DNA from: Vicinamibacteria bacterium
Lineage (GTDB): Bacteria > Acidobacteriota > Vicinamibacteria > Fen-336
Length of the DNA stretch: 38,714 nt
Direction: 5' to 3'
Assembly (NCBI GenBank): GCA_035570235.1
Contig: DATMML010000071.1
Span: 1 to 38,714 of the forward strand
The notes beneath the pieces are model-generated. The model was not told the DNA's origin. It did not search any database and worked only from the letters and a program-made list of their open reading frames with translations. Positions 26,816 through 38,182 of this stretch are shown piece by piece (the first letter of the stretch is position 1; each line of letters opens with the position of its first letter). The position numbers were made by a program, and so were the translations under genes.

Positions 26816-26903
26816 TGGCCATGGCCAAATATATGTAAAATTGAAAGAATGCATGAGGGTCATGAGTTTCTTGCACATGAGCGTTGTACAAGATACGCAT
26901 GAG
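26816..26903. promoter_or_regulatory. gltB-lysR divergent regulatory region with four CATGAG repeats
   Basis: This AT-rich region holds direct copies of CATGAG at 26852-26857, 26861-26866, 26876-26881 and 26898-26903, and a perfect 12-bp palindrome TGGCCATGGCCA at 26816-26827. A plausible lysR promoter is TTGCAC (26871-26876), 17 bases, TACGCA (26894-26899), with two repeats overlapping it. On the other strand TATATT (26833-26828) is a possible gltB -10 without a good -35, as expected for an activated promoter. The repeats may be the binding sites of the LysR protein. Confidence 0.55.
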
Positions 26904-26927
26904 CTCCATCTAGAAAGGGCATGACCC

Positions 26928-27839
26928 ATGGACGTGCGTCAGCTCGACATGTTCCGGGCCGTGGCCGAAGAGGGCAGCTTCACCCGGGCCGCGGAGCGCC
27001 TCCACGTCTCCCAGTCGGCGATCAGCCGCCAGATCAAGCTCCTGGAGGAGGAGCTGGGAGGGGTCCTGCTCCACCGGGGCGGGAAGCGGGTGGCCCTCAC
27101 CCCCCCCGGAGAGTTGCTGCTGAAGACGGCCAACCGGGTCCACCGCGACCTGCAGGAGGTGGCCTCCCAGATCTCGGACACCCACGCCCTCCACCGCGGC
27201 ACCCTGAGCCTGGCCGGAGGGATGACGGTCTGCATGCACATCCTCCCCCGCGTGCTCCGGAAGTACCTGCGCCTCTACAAGGAGGTGGACCTGCGGGTGG
27301 TCTCCGCAGCCACCGAGACCATCCTCCGCCTCATCCGGAACCACGAGGTGGACCTCGCCCTCTTGACCCTGCCCATCGTGGCCAAGGACCTGGAGGTGGT
27401 GCCGGTGCTCAAGGAGGAGATGGTGGTGGTCACCGCGCGCGGCCACCCCCTCTCCCGCGAGCGCACGATCGAGACCTCGCGTCTCGGCCGCTACCCCTGG
27501 ATCCTCTACGAAGCCGGGTCTAACACCCGGAAGATCCTGGAGCAGTTCTTCCGGGAGGAGGAGATCCAGGTGGACGTGGCCATGGAGACGGAGAATGTGG
27601 AGATCATCAAGTCCATGGTGGCGGCCGGCCTCGGCATCACCCTCATCCCCTATGCCGCCATCGTCAAGGACGTGCGGCACGGGCGCTTTTCCTACGCGCG
27701 CGTCCGCGGGCGCCGCCTCTACCGGGAGACGGCCTGGGTCTACCTGAGGTCGGACTACGTGCCCCGGTCCATCACCGAGATGATGCGCGTCTTCGACCTC
27801 ATGAAGGACCAGTTCGGGAGCAAGCCGCCGGGGGCCTGA
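26928..27839 (+). CDS. LysR-family transcriptional regulator
   Basis: A 303-aa LysR-type regulator. Residues 1-60 form the winged HTH (VRQLDMFRAVAEEGSFTRAA, ERLHVSQSAISRQIKLLEEE). The rest is a periplasmic-binding-protein-like effector domain (LSLAGGMTVCMHILPRVL from about residue 93, DLALLTLPI, GLGITLIPYAAI near 240). ATG 26928 has AAAGGG upstream. The divergent position next to gltB parallels GltC in Bacillus subtilis, which activates glutamate synthase, so control of gltB (and ilvD behind it) is the natural inference; the effector could be 2-oxoglutarate or glutamate, but nothing in the sequence decides this. It converges with the HAD gene, 21 bases apart. Confidence 0.92.
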   Translation: MDVRQLDMFRAVAEEGSFTRAAERLHVSQSAISRQIKLLEEELGGVLLHRGGKRVALTPPGELLLKTANRVHRDLQEVASQISDTHALHRGTLSLAGGMTVCMHILPRVLRKYLRLYKEVDLRVVSAATETILRLIRNHEVDLALLTLPIVAKDLEVVPVLKEEMVVVTARGHPLSRERTIETSRLGRYPWILYEAGSNTRKILEQFFREEEIQVDVAMETENVEIIKSMVAAGLGITLIPYAAIVKDVRHGRFSYARVRGRRLYRETAWVYLRSDYVPRSITEMMRVFDLMKDQFGSKPPGA

Positions 27840-27860
27840 GCGGGCGGGGGCGCCTGGCCC

Positions 27861-28547
27861 TCAGGGGCCGGTCGCCGGCCGGGCCGCCGCGAGCAAGCCC
27901 TGCCGGTCGTGGCCCAAGAGGTCACCGATCCGATCCAGGGTCACGTCCGCGGGGGGGTATCTCCCCACCTCCGCCGCGTCCAGGGCGTAGTGCCCCTGGC
28001 GCGGGAACACCGTCGTGACCCGCGAGCCCCACGCCTTCTTGACCGCGCTCAGGATGCGGATCTTGTCATCCACGAGCACGTAATGCTCGGCCGGGTAGCG
28101 CCCCTCCACGTCGTCCAGCTCGTGCTCCTTGTGCACGTAGATGAGCACCTTTCCCTCGAAGAGCTCGCCCAGCCCGGAGCGCTCGACCTTGCGGGGCTGG
28201 AAGACGACGTCGCCGTCGGAGAGGATGACCGCGGGCCCCCACTGCTGGCAGTGCATCACCGCGTCGAGCGAGTTCGGATAGAGCCGGTTCGCGAAGGGGT
28301 AGTTCACCAGGAAGCTCGAGACCGTGAAGAGGTGCGGGTCCCGGGGATGCTCGATCCGGTAGCGCTGGAGGGCGCCCAGGTAGTCGGCGTAGCCGAGCTC
28401 GACCCGGAGCTGCTCGAAGATCTCCCAGTAGCGCTGCTGACGCTCATGTCCGACCGCGCGCTCGAGGTGCCGCCTCAGGTCGGCGATGACCCGGTCGTTG
28501 TCGAGGAGGGTGTTGTCGACGTCGAACAGGAAGACCACCCCGGCCAT
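27861..28547 (-). CDS. HAD-superfamily hydrolase
   Basis: A cytoplasmic HAD phosphatase-like protein of about 228 aa. Motif I is FLFDVDNTLLDND with Asp9 (nucleophile) and Asp11. Motif II is AVILSDGD, a Lys is available near KVERSGL, and motif IV is HYVLVDDKIRIL with the acidic pair. A helical cap lies between motifs I and II (about 25-95). ATG 28547 is chosen, with GTG 28559 as an in-frame alternative. It lies 18 bases after pgl and is the last gene of the pentose phosphate operon. A sugar phosphate or a damaged metabolite could be the substrate, but this is a guess from position. Confidence 0.85.
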   Translation of the reverse strand: MAGVVFLFDVDNTLLDNDRVIADLRRHLERAVGHERQQRYWEIFEQLRVELGYADYLGALQRYRIEHPRDPHLFTVSSFLVNYPFANRLYPNSLDAVMHCQQWGPAVILSDGDVVFQPRKVERSGLGELFEGKVLIYVHKEHELDDVEGRYPAEHYVLVDDKIRILSAVKKAWGSRVTTVFPRQGHYALDAAEVGRYPPADVTLDRIGDLLGHDRQGLLAAARPATGP

Positions 28548-28565
28548 GGCGAGCCCCACCTCCCC

Positions 28566-29318
28566 TCAGCTGTGGCCGCTGCCCAGCCGGGCCGCCGCCG
28601 ACCGGTCCACGAGCCAGACCAGCCTTCCGCCCTCGGGACGGACGAGCTGCGCGGGGAGCTGGTCGGGTTCGCGCGGGCCCTCCAGGACCGCCTTCAAGGG
28701 CACGGCCTTGTCCGCCCCCGCCACCAGGAAGACGACGAGGGCGGCAGCGTTGAGGACGGGGGCGGTGAGGGTGATGCGGTGGGTGTAGAGCTTGCCGACC
28801 CAGTTCGCCACCACCAAACGTCGCTCCTCGTGGAGCGCCTTCGTGCCCGGGAAGAGAGAGGCGGTGTGCCCGTCGGGCCCCAGGCCCAGGTACACGAGGT
28901 CGAAGCGCGGGCGCTCCTCCCCCGTGAGGCGGAAGAATCCCTTGAGGGTCCGCTCGTAGGCGGCGGCCGCCGCCCCCGCGTCCTCCTCTTCCCCCGGGAT
29001 CCGGTGCACGTTGGCGGGGGGGACCGGCACCCGCGAGAGCAGGGTCTCCCGGGCCATGCCGTAGTTGCTGTCGGGATGGTCGGGAGGCACCGGGCGCTCG
29101 TCGCCCCAGAAGAAGTGGATCGCGTCCCAGGGCAGCTGTGCGCGGTAGGGCTCGCCGGCCAGCAGCGAGAACAGGCTCCGGGGAGTGGAGCCCCCGGAGA
29201 GCACGACCCGGAACGCCCCCCCCGCCGCCACCGCTTCCAAGGCCCGCCCCCGAAACTCGTCCGCCCCGGCCCGCGCCAGCTCCGCCCCGTCCTCGACCAC
29301 CCGGATCTCGGTCTTCAT
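28566..29318 (-). CDS. pgl: 6-phosphogluconolactonase
   Basis: Hydrolyses 6-phosphogluconolactone, the second step of the oxidative pentose phosphate pathway (DevB/SOL type). Typical segments are VVLSGGSTPRSLFSLLA, IHFFWGDERPVPPDHPDSNY with GMARETLL after it, FDLVYLGLGPDGHTASLFPG, and RITLTAPVLNAAALVVFLV followed by GADKA. Length is about 250 aa. ATG 29318 is used; GTG 29327 is an in-frame alternative with no better ribosome site. It starts 25 bases after the zwf stop, matching the order of reactions. Confidence 0.94.
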   Translation of the reverse strand: MKTEIRVVEDGAELARAGADEFRGRALEAVAAGGAFRVVLSGGSTPRSLFSLLAGEPYRAQLPWDAIHFFWGDERPVPPDHPDSNYGMARETLLSRVPVPPANVHRIPGEEEDAGAAAAAYERTLKGFFRLTGEERPRFDLVYLGLGPDGHTASLFPGTKALHEERRLVVANWVGKLYTHRITLTAPVLNAAALVVFLVAGADKAVPLKAVLEGPREPDQLPAQLVRPEGGRLVWLVDRSAAARLGSGHS

Positions 29319-29343
29319 CGGGCGCACGACGCCGGGGCGTCCC

Positions 29344-30873
<1,530 letters not shown>

Positions 30874-30900
30874 GGCTCGTCTCCCTTCAGTGAGGAGCCC

Positions 30901-31617
30901 TCAGGTGCGCCAGAGGGCGATGCCGCCCAGCAACCCGGCGACGTTGGGCACGATGCGGGCGTTGCGGGGCAGATCGACGGTGATCCGGCTGGCGTTGCCG
31001 CCGCCCAGGTACAGGGTGTCGTAGATGAAGAGGCGCTCCAGGGCCCCGATGGCCCGGACTAGGCGCTTGTTCCACTTCTTCTTGCCCACCTTCTTCAGGG
31101 CCTTGAGCCCCAGCTCCTCCTCGTACGTCCGGCCCTTCCACGCCTGGTGATGGGCCAGCTCCAGGTGGATCAGGCTTCCGTCCACGAAGAGGGCCGAGCC
31201 CAGACCCGTGCCCAGGGTGATCACGAGCTCGACCCCCTTGCCCTTGATGACGCCGTACCCCTGGATGTCGGCGTCGTTGCAGACCCGGGTCGGTCGGCCG
31301 AAGGCCTTGGCCAGGGCCTTGGCCAGGTCGACCCCGACCCATTTGGGATCGAGGTTGGGCGCGCTGCGGACCACGCCCTTGCGGACCACGCCCGGAAAGC
31401 CGACGGAGGCCCGCGCGAACTCCCCCTGCTCCCGGGCGAGGCCCACGATGGCTCCGATCAGCGCCGCGGGCGTGGCGGGATGGGGGGTGTCGACGCGGGT
31501 GCGCTCGGTCAGGGGCTTGCCCGCCTCGTCCAGCACGAGGGTCTTGATGCCGGTCCCCCCGATGTCCACGGCCAGGGTGCGCACGGGTCCCGCGGGATGC
31601 TCTGGAGAGCTGGACAT
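30901..31617 (-). CDS. ppgK: Polyphosphate glucokinase (ROK family)
   Basis: Phosphorylates glucose to glucose-6-phosphate using polyphosphate and often ATP, feeding Zwf and Pgi. The phosphate motif LAVDIGGTGIKTLVLD (from about residue 15) has the DIGGTGIK form characteristic of this subfamily. SVGFPGVVRKGVV, CNDADIQGYGVIKGKG (catalytic Asp) and VITLGTGLGSALFVDG complete the ROK core. A Lys-rich KALKKVGKKKWNKR stretch is the sort of basic patch proposed for polyphosphate binding. It has 238 aa, a usual size. It starts five bases after the gnd stop; a GAGAGGGG site lies within the gnd end. Its presence suggests that polyphosphate is a phosphoryl source for glucose uptake. Confidence 0.92.
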   Translation of the reverse strand: MSSSPEHPAGPVRTLAVDIGGTGIKTLVLDEAGKPLTERTRVDTPHPATPAALIGAIVGLAREQGEFARASVGFPGVVRKGVVRSAPNLDPKWVGVDLAKALAKAFGRPTRVCNDADIQGYGVIKGKGVELVITLGTGLGSALFVDGSLIHLELAHHQAWKGRTYEEELGLKALKKVGKKKWNKRLVRAIGALERLFIYDTLYLGGGNASRITVDLPRNARIVPNVAGLLGGIALWRT

Positions 31618-31622
31618 GGCGG

Positions 31623-32642
31623 TTACCCCTCTCGCGGCTTCTCGGCGTGGCCGCCGAACTCGAAGCGCATGGCGGAGAGGAGCTTGTTGGCGAAGTCGCC
31701 CTCCCCCCTCGAGCTGAAGCGCTGGTAAAGGGCGGCGGAGAGCACGGGGGCGGGGGCGGACTCTTCTATGGCGGCCAGGATCGTCCAGCGCCCCTCGCCG
31801 GAATCGGAGACCTGGCCCGAGAAGGAGTTGAGGTCGGGCTGCTTGAGGAGGGCGAGGGCGGTGAGGTCCAGGAGCCAGGAGGCCACGACGCTGCCCCGGC
31901 GCCACACCTCCGTGATGTCGGAGAGGTTCAGCTCGTATTGGTAGTGCTCGGGATCCCGGAGGGGGGTGGTCTCGGCGTCCACGGCCCGCCCCTGCCGGCC
32001 GGCGTTGGCGTGGCGGAGGATGTTCAGGCCCTCGGCATAGGCGGCCATGAGTCCGTACTCGATCCCGTTGTGGACCATCTTCACGAAGTGGCCGGCTCCC
32101 GAGGGCCCGCAGTGCAGGTAGCCCTCCTCGGCGGTGCCCCCCACCTTCTCCCTTCCCGCCGTGCGATCGATTCCACCGCGGCCGGGGGCCAGGGTCTTGA
32201 AGATCGGATCCAGGCGCCGCACCACGTCCGTCTCGCCGCCGATCATCTGGCAATAGCCGCGCTCCAGCCCCCAGACGCCGCCGCTCGTCCCCACGTCCAG
32301 GTAGTGCAGGCCCCGGGCGGTCAGCTCCCGGGCCCTGCGGATGTCGTCGATGTAGTAGGAGTTGCCGCCGTCGATGATGATGTCGCCCTTCTGGAGCCGG
32401 CCCGCGAGGTCGGTGAGCGTCGCCTCCACGGCTGCGGCCGGCACCATCAGCCAGGCCGCGCGGGGCGGTTTCAGCTTGGCCACGAAATCGTCTAGGGAGT
32501 TCGCGCCCGTGGCCCCTTCCCCGGCCAGCCGCTTCACGTTGGCGGGGTCGCGGTCGAACACCACGCATTCGTGCCCGCCCTTCAGCAACCGGCGCACCAT
32601 GTTGGCGCCCATGCGTCCCAGCCCGACCATCCCCAGCTGCAT
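31623..32642 (-). CDS. gnd: 6-phosphogluconate dehydrogenase, decarboxylating (short form)
   Basis: Converts 6-phosphogluconate to ribulose-5-phosphate and CO2. The Rossmann start is [25 protein letters not shown] places an Asp where the second strand meets the cofactor. [37 protein letters not shown], and [20 protein letters not shown] with the catalytic Lys are clear. At 339 aa it is the short (about 300-340 aa) form rather than the about 470-aa NADP+ enzyme; short-form enzymes often prefer NAD+, and the Asp (not Arg) in the cofactor loop agrees. This could make one of the two oxidative steps yield NADH. It lies 33 bases after tal-pgi. Confidence 0.94.
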   Translation of the reverse strand: MQLGMVGLGRMGANMVRRLLKGGHECVVFDRDPANVKRLAGEGATGANSLDDFVAKLKPPRAAWLMVPAAAVEATLTDLAGRLQKGDIIIDGGNSYYIDDIRRARELTARGLHYLDVGTSGGVWGLERGYCQMIGGETDVVRRLDPIFKTLAPGRGGIDRTAGREKVGGTAEEGYLHCGPSGAGHFVKMVHNGIEYGLMAAYAEGLNILRHANAGRQGRAVDAETTPLRDPEHYQYELNLSDITEVWRRGSVVASWLLDLTALALLKQPDLNSFSGQVSDSGEGRWTILAAIEESAPAPVLSAALYQRFSSRGEGDFANKLLSAMRFEFGGHAEKPREG

Positions 32643-32675
32643 ATGCTCCCTCTGCTCGGAGAAGCCCGGGCGCGG

Positions 32676-35546
32676 CTAGGCCAGGGCCCGATTGATGGCG
32701 GCGGCGAGAGTGGCCAGGCCCGCCGCCACGTCCTTGCCCAGGTGGACCCGCAGGGCTCGGCGCTCCCGCTCGGCCAGGACCTGGAAGTCCCCCCGTGCCT
32801 GCGCGGCCTTCACCACCCCGAAGGTGTATTTCTGGCCGGGCACCGGGAGGTCGAAGCCGTCCTCCGCGGTGAGCTGGAGGAAGACCCCGGAGTTGGGGCC
32901 CCCCTTGTAGGCCTGCCCGGTGGAGTGGAGGAAGCGGGGCCCGAAGCCGAGGCAAGTGGCCACCCGCTTGCGGTCGCGCACGGACATCCGAATGGCGGAG
33001 AGCGCGCGCTCGTGGGCGTCGTTCATCTCCAGGTAGGCGAGCAGCGCGAAGTAATCGCCGAGCCGGAGACGGTCCAAGTGGGCCTTCAGGTAGCCGGCGA
33101 GGGAGGGGCGGGCTCCGGCCGCGGGCTCGAGGGCGGCCGCGTTCCGGCCGTCCGTGAAGAGCCGGATGCCCCCTTCCTCGAAGAAGGGGCTCTCCTTGGG
33201 GAGGGCGCCCTTCTGCTCGTACTCCGTGGTCAGCTTCCGCGTGGCTACTTTGCTGGCCTCCACGTCCGGCTGATTGAAGGGGTTGAGGCCGAGGATGGAG
33301 CCGGCCACCGCGGTCGCGATCTCCCAGCGGAAGAACTCCTCCCCCAGGTCCCAGACCTCATCGACCGAGATGCGCACCACCGGGTGCCCGGCCCCCTCCA
33401 AGGCGGCCACCGCCGCGTCCTGCGCCGGGTCCGGCCCCGCCTCCAGCCGCAGGTAGGCGAAGAGGCGGTCCCCGCCGTAGACCCCGGGGGGGCCCGGTTC
33501 CTCGCTGTCCACCGGGATCAAGCCCTTGCCATCCTTGCCCGTGGACTCCGCCAGCAGCTGCTCCAGCCAGGCCCCGAGGTCGTGGATGCCGGGGGAAGCG
33601 ATGATGGTGACCTTGTCGCGCCCGAACCGAGCCGCGGCCAGGCCCAGGATGGTGCCCAGCACCACCCCCGGGTTCTCCTCCACGGGAACGCTGGCCGCGC
33701 ACGCGTGCACCATCTCCTCCGTTCGGTCCAGGAACTTGTGGACGTCCACACCCATCACCGCCGCCGGCACCAGCCCGAAATCGGAGAGCGCGGAGTAGCG
33801 CCCGCCGATGCTGGCCAGGCCATAGAAGATGTGGCGGAAGCGGTCGCGCTCGGCCACGTGCTGCATCTGGGAGCCGGGGTCGGTGATGGCCATGAAGCGG
33901 TTGCCCACCTCACCCTCGCCCACCGCCTGCTTGACGCGCTCGAAGAAGTACTGCTTGAAGATGTTCGGCTCCAGGGTGCCCCCGGACTTGCTGGACACGA
34001 TGAAGAGGGTGTGGGAGAGATCGATCTTGGCCTCGAAGGCCTTTATCTGGGCGGGGTCGGTGGAGTCGAGGACGTGGAGCTCGGGGTAGCCGGGGATCCG
34101 GCCGAAGGTCATCTTCATGACTTCCGGACAGAGGGTCGAGCCGCCCATGCCGAGGAGCAGGACGTGGGTGAAGCCGGCGAGGCGCACCTCTTCCCCGATC
34201 GCCGCTAGATGCGGGAACCGGGCGTGCTGGTCCTCGGTGATGCCCAGCCAGCCGAGCCAGTTGCCCTCGTCCGTGCCCATCCAGAGCGACGCATCGCGGG
34301 CCCAGAGCCTCCGCGCCTTGCCCTCCCGTCCCCACTCCTCGAGGGAGGCCCGTACCGCCGCGGCCAAGGCATCGGGCAGACGCGCGGTCTGGCGGTTGAT
34401 CTTGGCCTTCCCCGGCTCCTGGCTGTACTTGCCCACCGCCAGGATCAGCTTGTCGAAGGCATCCGCGAAGATCGTGACCCCGTCCGCGAGCAGCTTGTCC
34501 GTCACCTGCTCCATCGAGATGCCCGCCGCGGGCAGGCTCTCCATGGTCGCGTGAGCGGCGTCCAGGTCCTCGGTCAGGCTCGCCCGCAACCGCCCATGGT
34601 CGCGGAACGCGTCGAAGGTGGCGGGGGGGATGGTGTCCACGGTGTCGGGCCCGATGAGCTCCTCTACGTACATCACGTCGCGGTAGCGGGGGTTCTTGGT
34701 GCTGGTGCTGGCCCAGAGGACGCGCTGGGTCTGGGCCCCGCGGGCGGAGAGGGCCTGCCAGCGGGGACCGCTGAAGATCTCGAGGTACTTTTGGTAGGTC
34801 ACCTTGGCGTTCGCGATCGCGACCTTGCCGACCAGGCCCGCGAGGAGCGCCTGCTGCGCGGGCGGGGGGGAGCCCTTGAGCCGCTCGCCGATGAGGGCGT
34901 CCACCGCGGAGTCGATGCGGCTGATGAAGAAGCTGGCCACGCTCGCAACCCGGCTCACATCGCCGCCCCGCGCGGCCAAGGCCTCGAGGCCGGCCAGGTA
35001 GGCGGCCGCTACCCGCGCGTAAGCGACCTGGGAGAAGAGAAGGGTGACGTTGATGTTGATCCCCTCCCCGATCAGCTCCTGGAGGGCGGGTATTCCTTCG
35101 GGGGTGGCGGGGACCTTGACCATGAGGTTCTCGCGCCCCACCTCCTTCCACAACCGGCGCGCCTCCGCCAGCGTGCCCGCCGTGTTGTGGGCCAGGAGGG
35201 GGGAGACCTCCAGGCTGACGTAGCCGTCCCGTCGCCGCGACTGCTCGTAGACGGGGCGCAGGAGGTCGGCCGCGTCCTGAATGTCGCGCACCGCGATCTT
35301 CTCGTAGAGGGCCGGGGGATCGAGGTGCCGGGAATCGGGGGCCTCCAGAAGGTCCTTGTAGTCGTTGCTGCCCGCGATGGCCTTCTCGAAGATGGCGGGG
35401 TTGGAGGTCATCCCGCGCAGGCCATCCTCGTCGAGCAGACGCTTCAGCTCGCCCCCCGTGATGAGGCTGCGCCGGATGTAGTCGAGCCAGACCGACTGTC
35501 CGTAGTCCAGCAGGGCCCGCAAGGGATTCTTCACCGCTTCGGACAC
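32676..35546 (-). CDS. tal-pgi: Bifunctional transaldolase/glucose-6-phosphate isomerase
   Basis: A single 956-aa chain joining transaldolase (about 1-365) to glucose-6-phosphate isomerase (about 390-956). The transaldolase part has LRGMTSNPAIFEKAI, VSLEVSPLLAHNT, NLMVKVPATPEGI with Schiff-base Lys144, and NINVTLLFS. It also has VLWASTSTKNPRYRD with the phosphate-binding segment. The isomerase part has HVLLLGMGGSTLCPEVM, FIVSSKSGGTLEPNIF, GGRYSALSDFGLVPAA and LGLNPFNQPDVEASK. Such fusions are known in several bacterial phyla. The GTG start at 35546 has AAGGAGG five bases upstream. The fusion links the non-oxidative pathway product fructose-6-phosphate directly back to glucose-6-phosphate for recycling through Zwf. 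It begins 11 bases after rpiB. Confidence 0.95.
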   Translation of the reverse strand: MSEAVKNPLRALLDYGQSVWLDYIRRSLITGGELKRLLDEDGLRGMTSNPAIFEKAIAGSNDYKDLLEAPDSRHLDPPALYEKIAVRDIQDAADLLRPVYEQSRRRDGYVSLEVSPLLAHNTAGTLAEARRLWKEVGRENLMVKVPATPEGIPALQELIGEGININVTLLFSQVAYARVAAAYLAGLEALAARGGDVSRVASVASFFISRIDSAVDALIGERLKGSPPPAQQALLAGLVGKVAIANAKVTYQKYLEIFSGPRWQALSARGAQTQRVLWASTSTKNPRYRDVMYVEELIGPDTVDTIPPATFDAFRDHGRLRASLTEDLDAAHATMESLPAAGISMEQVTDKLLADGVTIFADAFDKLILAVGKYSQEPGKAKINRQTARLPDALAAAVRASLEEWGREGKARRLWARDASLWMGTDEGNWLGWLGITEDQHARFPHLAAIGEEVRLAGFTHVLLLGMGGSTLCPEVMKMTFGRIPGYPELHVLDSTDPAQIKAFEAKIDLSHTLFIVSSKSGGTLEPNIFKQYFFERVKQAVGEGEVGNRFMAITDPGSQMQHVAERDRFRHIFYGLASIGGRYSALSDFGLVPAAVMGVDVHKFLDRTEEMVHACAASVPVEENPGVVLGTILGLAAARFGRDKVTIIASPGIHDLGAWLEQLLAESTGKDGKGLIPVDSEEPGPPGVYGGDRLFAYLRLEAGPDPAQDAAVAALEGAGHPVVRISVDEVWDLGEEFFRWEIATAVAGSILGLNPFNQPDVEASKVATRKLTTEYEQKGALPKESPFFEEGGIRLFTDGRNAAALEPAAGARPSLAGYLKAHLDRLRLGDYFALLAYLEMNDAHERALSAIRMSVRDRKRVATCLGFGPRFLHSTGQAYKGGPNSGVFLQLTAEDGFDLPVPGQKYTFGVVKAAQARGDFQVLAERERRALRVHLGKDVAAGLATLAAAINRALA

Positions 35547-35557
35547 GGCATCCTCCT

Positions 35558-36022
35558 TCAGGCTCTCGGGGGGCCGGAAAAGCGCGTCTCCATGGCCTCC
35601 ACTTTGGCCAGCCGGCGCCGATGGCGCTCCTCGTTCGTGAAGCGGGCGGCCAGGAAGGCCCGGACCAGTTCGCGGGCCAACTCCGGACCGATGACGCGCG
35701 AGCCCAGGACGAGCACGTTCATGTCGTCGTGCTCCACCCCCTGGTGCGCGGAGTAGGTGTCGTGACAGAGGCCGGCCCGGATGCCCCGGACCTTGTTCGC
35801 CGCCACCGAAGCCCCCACCCCGCTCCCGCAGATCACGATCCCGCGCTCCGCTCGGCCCTCGATGACGGCACGCCCCACCGCCTCCGCAAAGTCCGGGTAG
35901 TCCACCGGCTGCAGGTCGTGGGTCCCCAGGTCGAGGGCCTCATGGCCCAGCTCCGCGAGCAGCGAGAGGACCTTCTCCTTCAACTCGAAGCCGGCGTGAT
36001 CGGCGCCCAGAGCGAGCCGCAT
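35558..36022 (-). CDS. rpiB: Ribose-5-phosphate isomerase B
   Basis: Interconverts ribulose-5-phosphate and ribose-5-phosphate (RpiB/LacAB family). The 154-aa protein starts [19 protein letters not shown]. It has [37 protein letters not shown] with catalytic Cys65, and [20 protein letters not shown] followed by GSRVIG. Its start lies two bases after the tkt stop. Confidence 0.95.
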   Translation of the reverse strand: MRLALGADHAGFELKEKVLSLLAELGHEALDLGTHDLQPVDYPDFAEAVGRAVIEGRAERGIVICGSGVGASVAANKVRGIRAGLCHDTYSAHQGVEHDDMNVLVLGSRVIGPELARELVRAFLAARFTNEERHRRRLAKVEAMETRFSGPPRA

Positions 36023-36024
36023 GC

Positions 36025-38088
36025 TCAGCCGCCCGCAGCGAGAAGCTGCGCCTTGGCCGCCTGGTAAACCAGTTCCGGAGTGAAGCCAAAGGCTTTCTGG
36101 AGCTCCTTGAGGGGGGCGGAGGCCCCGAAGGTGCGCATCCCGACCATCTGCCCGCGCAGTCCGACGTAGCGCGCCCAGCCCAAGGTGGAGGCGAGCTCCA
36201 CGGAGACGCGGGCCGTGACCGCGGGCGGGATGACCTCCTCCCGATAGTTCAGGGGCTGTTGCTCGAAGAGCTCCCAGGACGGCATGCTCACCACGCGGGC
36301 CTTCACGCCCTCCGTCTTGAGCCTCTCGTAGACCTCGACCGCCAGGCCGACCTCGGTGCCGGTGGCGAGCAGGAGCAAGTCGGGCTTGCCCCCCGGGGCG
36401 TCGGCCAGGACGTAGGCGCCCCTCTCCAGGCCGGCGGCGGAGGCGTAGCGGGTCCGGTCCAAGGTGGGCATGGCCTGCCGGCTCAAGACCAGGGCCGCGG
36501 GCTGGTGATGGAACTTCATGATGACCTTCCAGGCCTCGACCACCTCGTTGGCGTCGCCCGGTCGGAGCACGACTAGGTGGGGCACGGCCCGCAGGGAGAT
36601 CAGCTGTTCGATCGGCTGGTGGGTCGGCCCGTCTTCCCCGACCCCGATGGAGTCGTGCGTGAAGATGTGGATGACCGGGATCTCCATGATGGCGGAGAGG
36701 CGGATGGCCCCCCGCTCGTAGTCGCTGAAGATCAGAAAGCCGGAGCCGTAGGGCCGCACCTTGCTCAAGGAGAGGCCGCTCAAGACCGCCCCCATCGCGT
36801 GCTCGCGCACCCCGAAGTGGAAGTTGCGGCCCCCGTAGCTACCGGCCTCGAAGTCCCCCGCCCCCTCGAAGGTCAGGCGGGTCTTGGTGGAGGGGGCGAG
36901 GTCGGCGGAGCCGCCGATCAGCCATGGGATGTTGCGGGCGAGGGCGTTCAGGACTTTGGCGGAGGCGTCGCGCCCGGCCACTCCCTTGGCGTCGGGGGCG
37001 AACGCGGGAAGGTCCCGGTCCCAGCCGAGAGGCAGCTCGCGGCGCTGCATCCGCTCGATCTCGTCGGCGAGGGCGGGCGCCTGAGCGCGGTATTCCTTGA
37101 AGCGGGCCTCCCAGGCCTCGCGCAGGCCCCGGCCCCGGGCGCCGATGCCGCTCTGGAAGTGCTCGCGCACCCCTTCCGGCACCAGGAACTTCGCGTCCTC
37201 CGGCCAGCCGTAGTTCCTCTTGGTGAGCCGGATCTCCTCCTCCCCCAGGGGCTCCCCGTGGGCGGCGGAGGTGTCCTGCTTGTTGGGGGCCCCGTAGGCG
37301 ATGTGGCTGTCGACGATGATGAGGGTGGGCCGGTCGGCGGTCGCGCCCGCGGTCCGGAACGCGCGCTCCAGCATCTCCAGGTCGTTGGCGTCGCCCACCC
37401 GGGTCACGTTCCAGCCGTAGGCCATGAAGCGCGTGGCCACGTCCTCGCTGAAGGCCCAGTCGGTGTGCCCCTCGATCGTGATCTTGTTGTTGTCGTAGAT
37501 CCAGCAGAGGTTGCCGAGCTTGAGGTGCCCGGCCAGGGAGGCGGCCTCGCTGGAGATGCCCTCCATCATGCAGCCGTCGCCGGCCAGGGCGTAGACCCGG
37601 AAGCCAAAAAGCTCGAAGGAAGGGCGGTTGTAGCGCGCGGCCAGCCACTTGCTCGCGATGGCCATGCCCACGCTTGTGGCCACGCCCTGCCCGAGGGGTC
37701 CGGTCGTGGTCTCCACGCCCGAGGTCCAGCGGTACTCGGGATGGCCGGGGCAGCGGCTCCCGAGCTGGCGGAAGGTCTTGATGTCGTCGAGGGAGACCGA
37801 GGGCTTGCCCACGATCTCGTATACGGGGTTGACAGCCTTCACCCCCGTCAGGTGGAGCAGGGCATAGAGCAGCATGGAGGCGTGGCCTTCGGAGAGCACG
37901 AAGCGGTCTCGGTCGGGCCAGATGGGATCCTCGGGGTCGAAGCGGAGGAAGCGCTGCCACAGGCAGTAGGCCACGGGGGCCATGCCCATGGGTGTGCCCG
38001 GATGGCCGGAGTTGGCCTGCTGGATGGCGTCGATGGCGAGGGTGCGGATGGTGTTGACGCAGAGGGAGTCGATGTTCGTGGCGGTCAT
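36025..38088 (-). CDS. tkt: Transketolase
   Basis: ThDP-dependent transfer of two-carbon units among sugar phosphates in the non-oxidative pentose phosphate pathway. The 687-aa protein has the N-terminal [37 protein letters not shown], and the ThDP motif [20 protein letters not shown] to [35 protein letters not shown] is also present. The middle domain has [18 protein letters not shown] with the catalytic Glu and [20 protein letters not shown], followed by the C-terminal domain (about 540-687). The ATG at 38088 is preceded by AGAGGGATATG context. It is the first of the pathway genes in the run and lies 94 bases after the kinase gene. Confidence 0.96.
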   Translation of the reverse strand: MTATNIDSLCVNTIRTLAIDAIQQANSGHPGTPMGMAPVAYCLWQRFLRFDPEDPIWPDRDRFVLSEGHASMLLYALLHLTGVKAVNPVYEIVGKPSVSLDDIKTFRQLGSRCPGHPEYRWTSGVETTTGPLGQGVATSVGMAIASKWLAARYNRPSFELFGFRVYALAGDGCMMEGISSEAASLAGHLKLGNLCWIYDNNKITIEGHTDWAFSEDVATRFMAYGWNVTRVGDANDLEMLERAFRTAGATADRPTLIIVDSHIAYGAPNKQDTSAAHGEPLGEEEIRLTKRNYGWPEDAKFLVPEGVREHFQSGIGARGRGLREAWEARFKEYRAQAPALADEIERMQRRELPLGWDRDLPAFAPDAKGVAGRDASAKVLNALARNIPWLIGGSADLAPSTKTRLTFEGAGDFEAGSYGGRNFHFGVREHAMGAVLSGLSLSKVRPYGSGFLIFSDYERGAIRLSAIMEIPVIHIFTHDSIGVGEDGPTHQPIEQLISLRAVPHLVVLRPGDANEVVEAWKVIMKFHHQPAALVLSRQAMPTLDRTRYASAAGLERGAYVLADAPGGKPDLLLLATGTEVGLAVEVYERLKTEGVKARVVSMPSWELFEQQPLNYREEVIPPAVTARVSVELASTLGWARYVGLRGQMVGMRTFGASAPLKELQKAFGFTPELVYQAAKAQLLAAGG

Positions 38089-38182
38089 ATCCCTCTCCGG
38101 GCTCGTCCCTACGGCGGCCAGCCCACCCCGGCCCCCGGTGACGAGAGGATTCTATGCCAAGGCCGGCGGTTTCGGGGGAGGG

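Noticed and set aside
22052-26902. A 1616-codon open frame on the plus strand across gltB and ilvD's start
   Set aside because: It is antisense to gltB, whose domains are all recognisable. The antisense product is low-complexity (rich in Gly, Arg, His and Pro), as expected for a mirror frame in GC-rich DNA.
27835-27865. CCTGAG/CTCAGG hairpin between lysR and the HAD gene as a bidirectional terminator
   Set aside because: Only six pairs, a long GC-rich loop and no T tract on either side.
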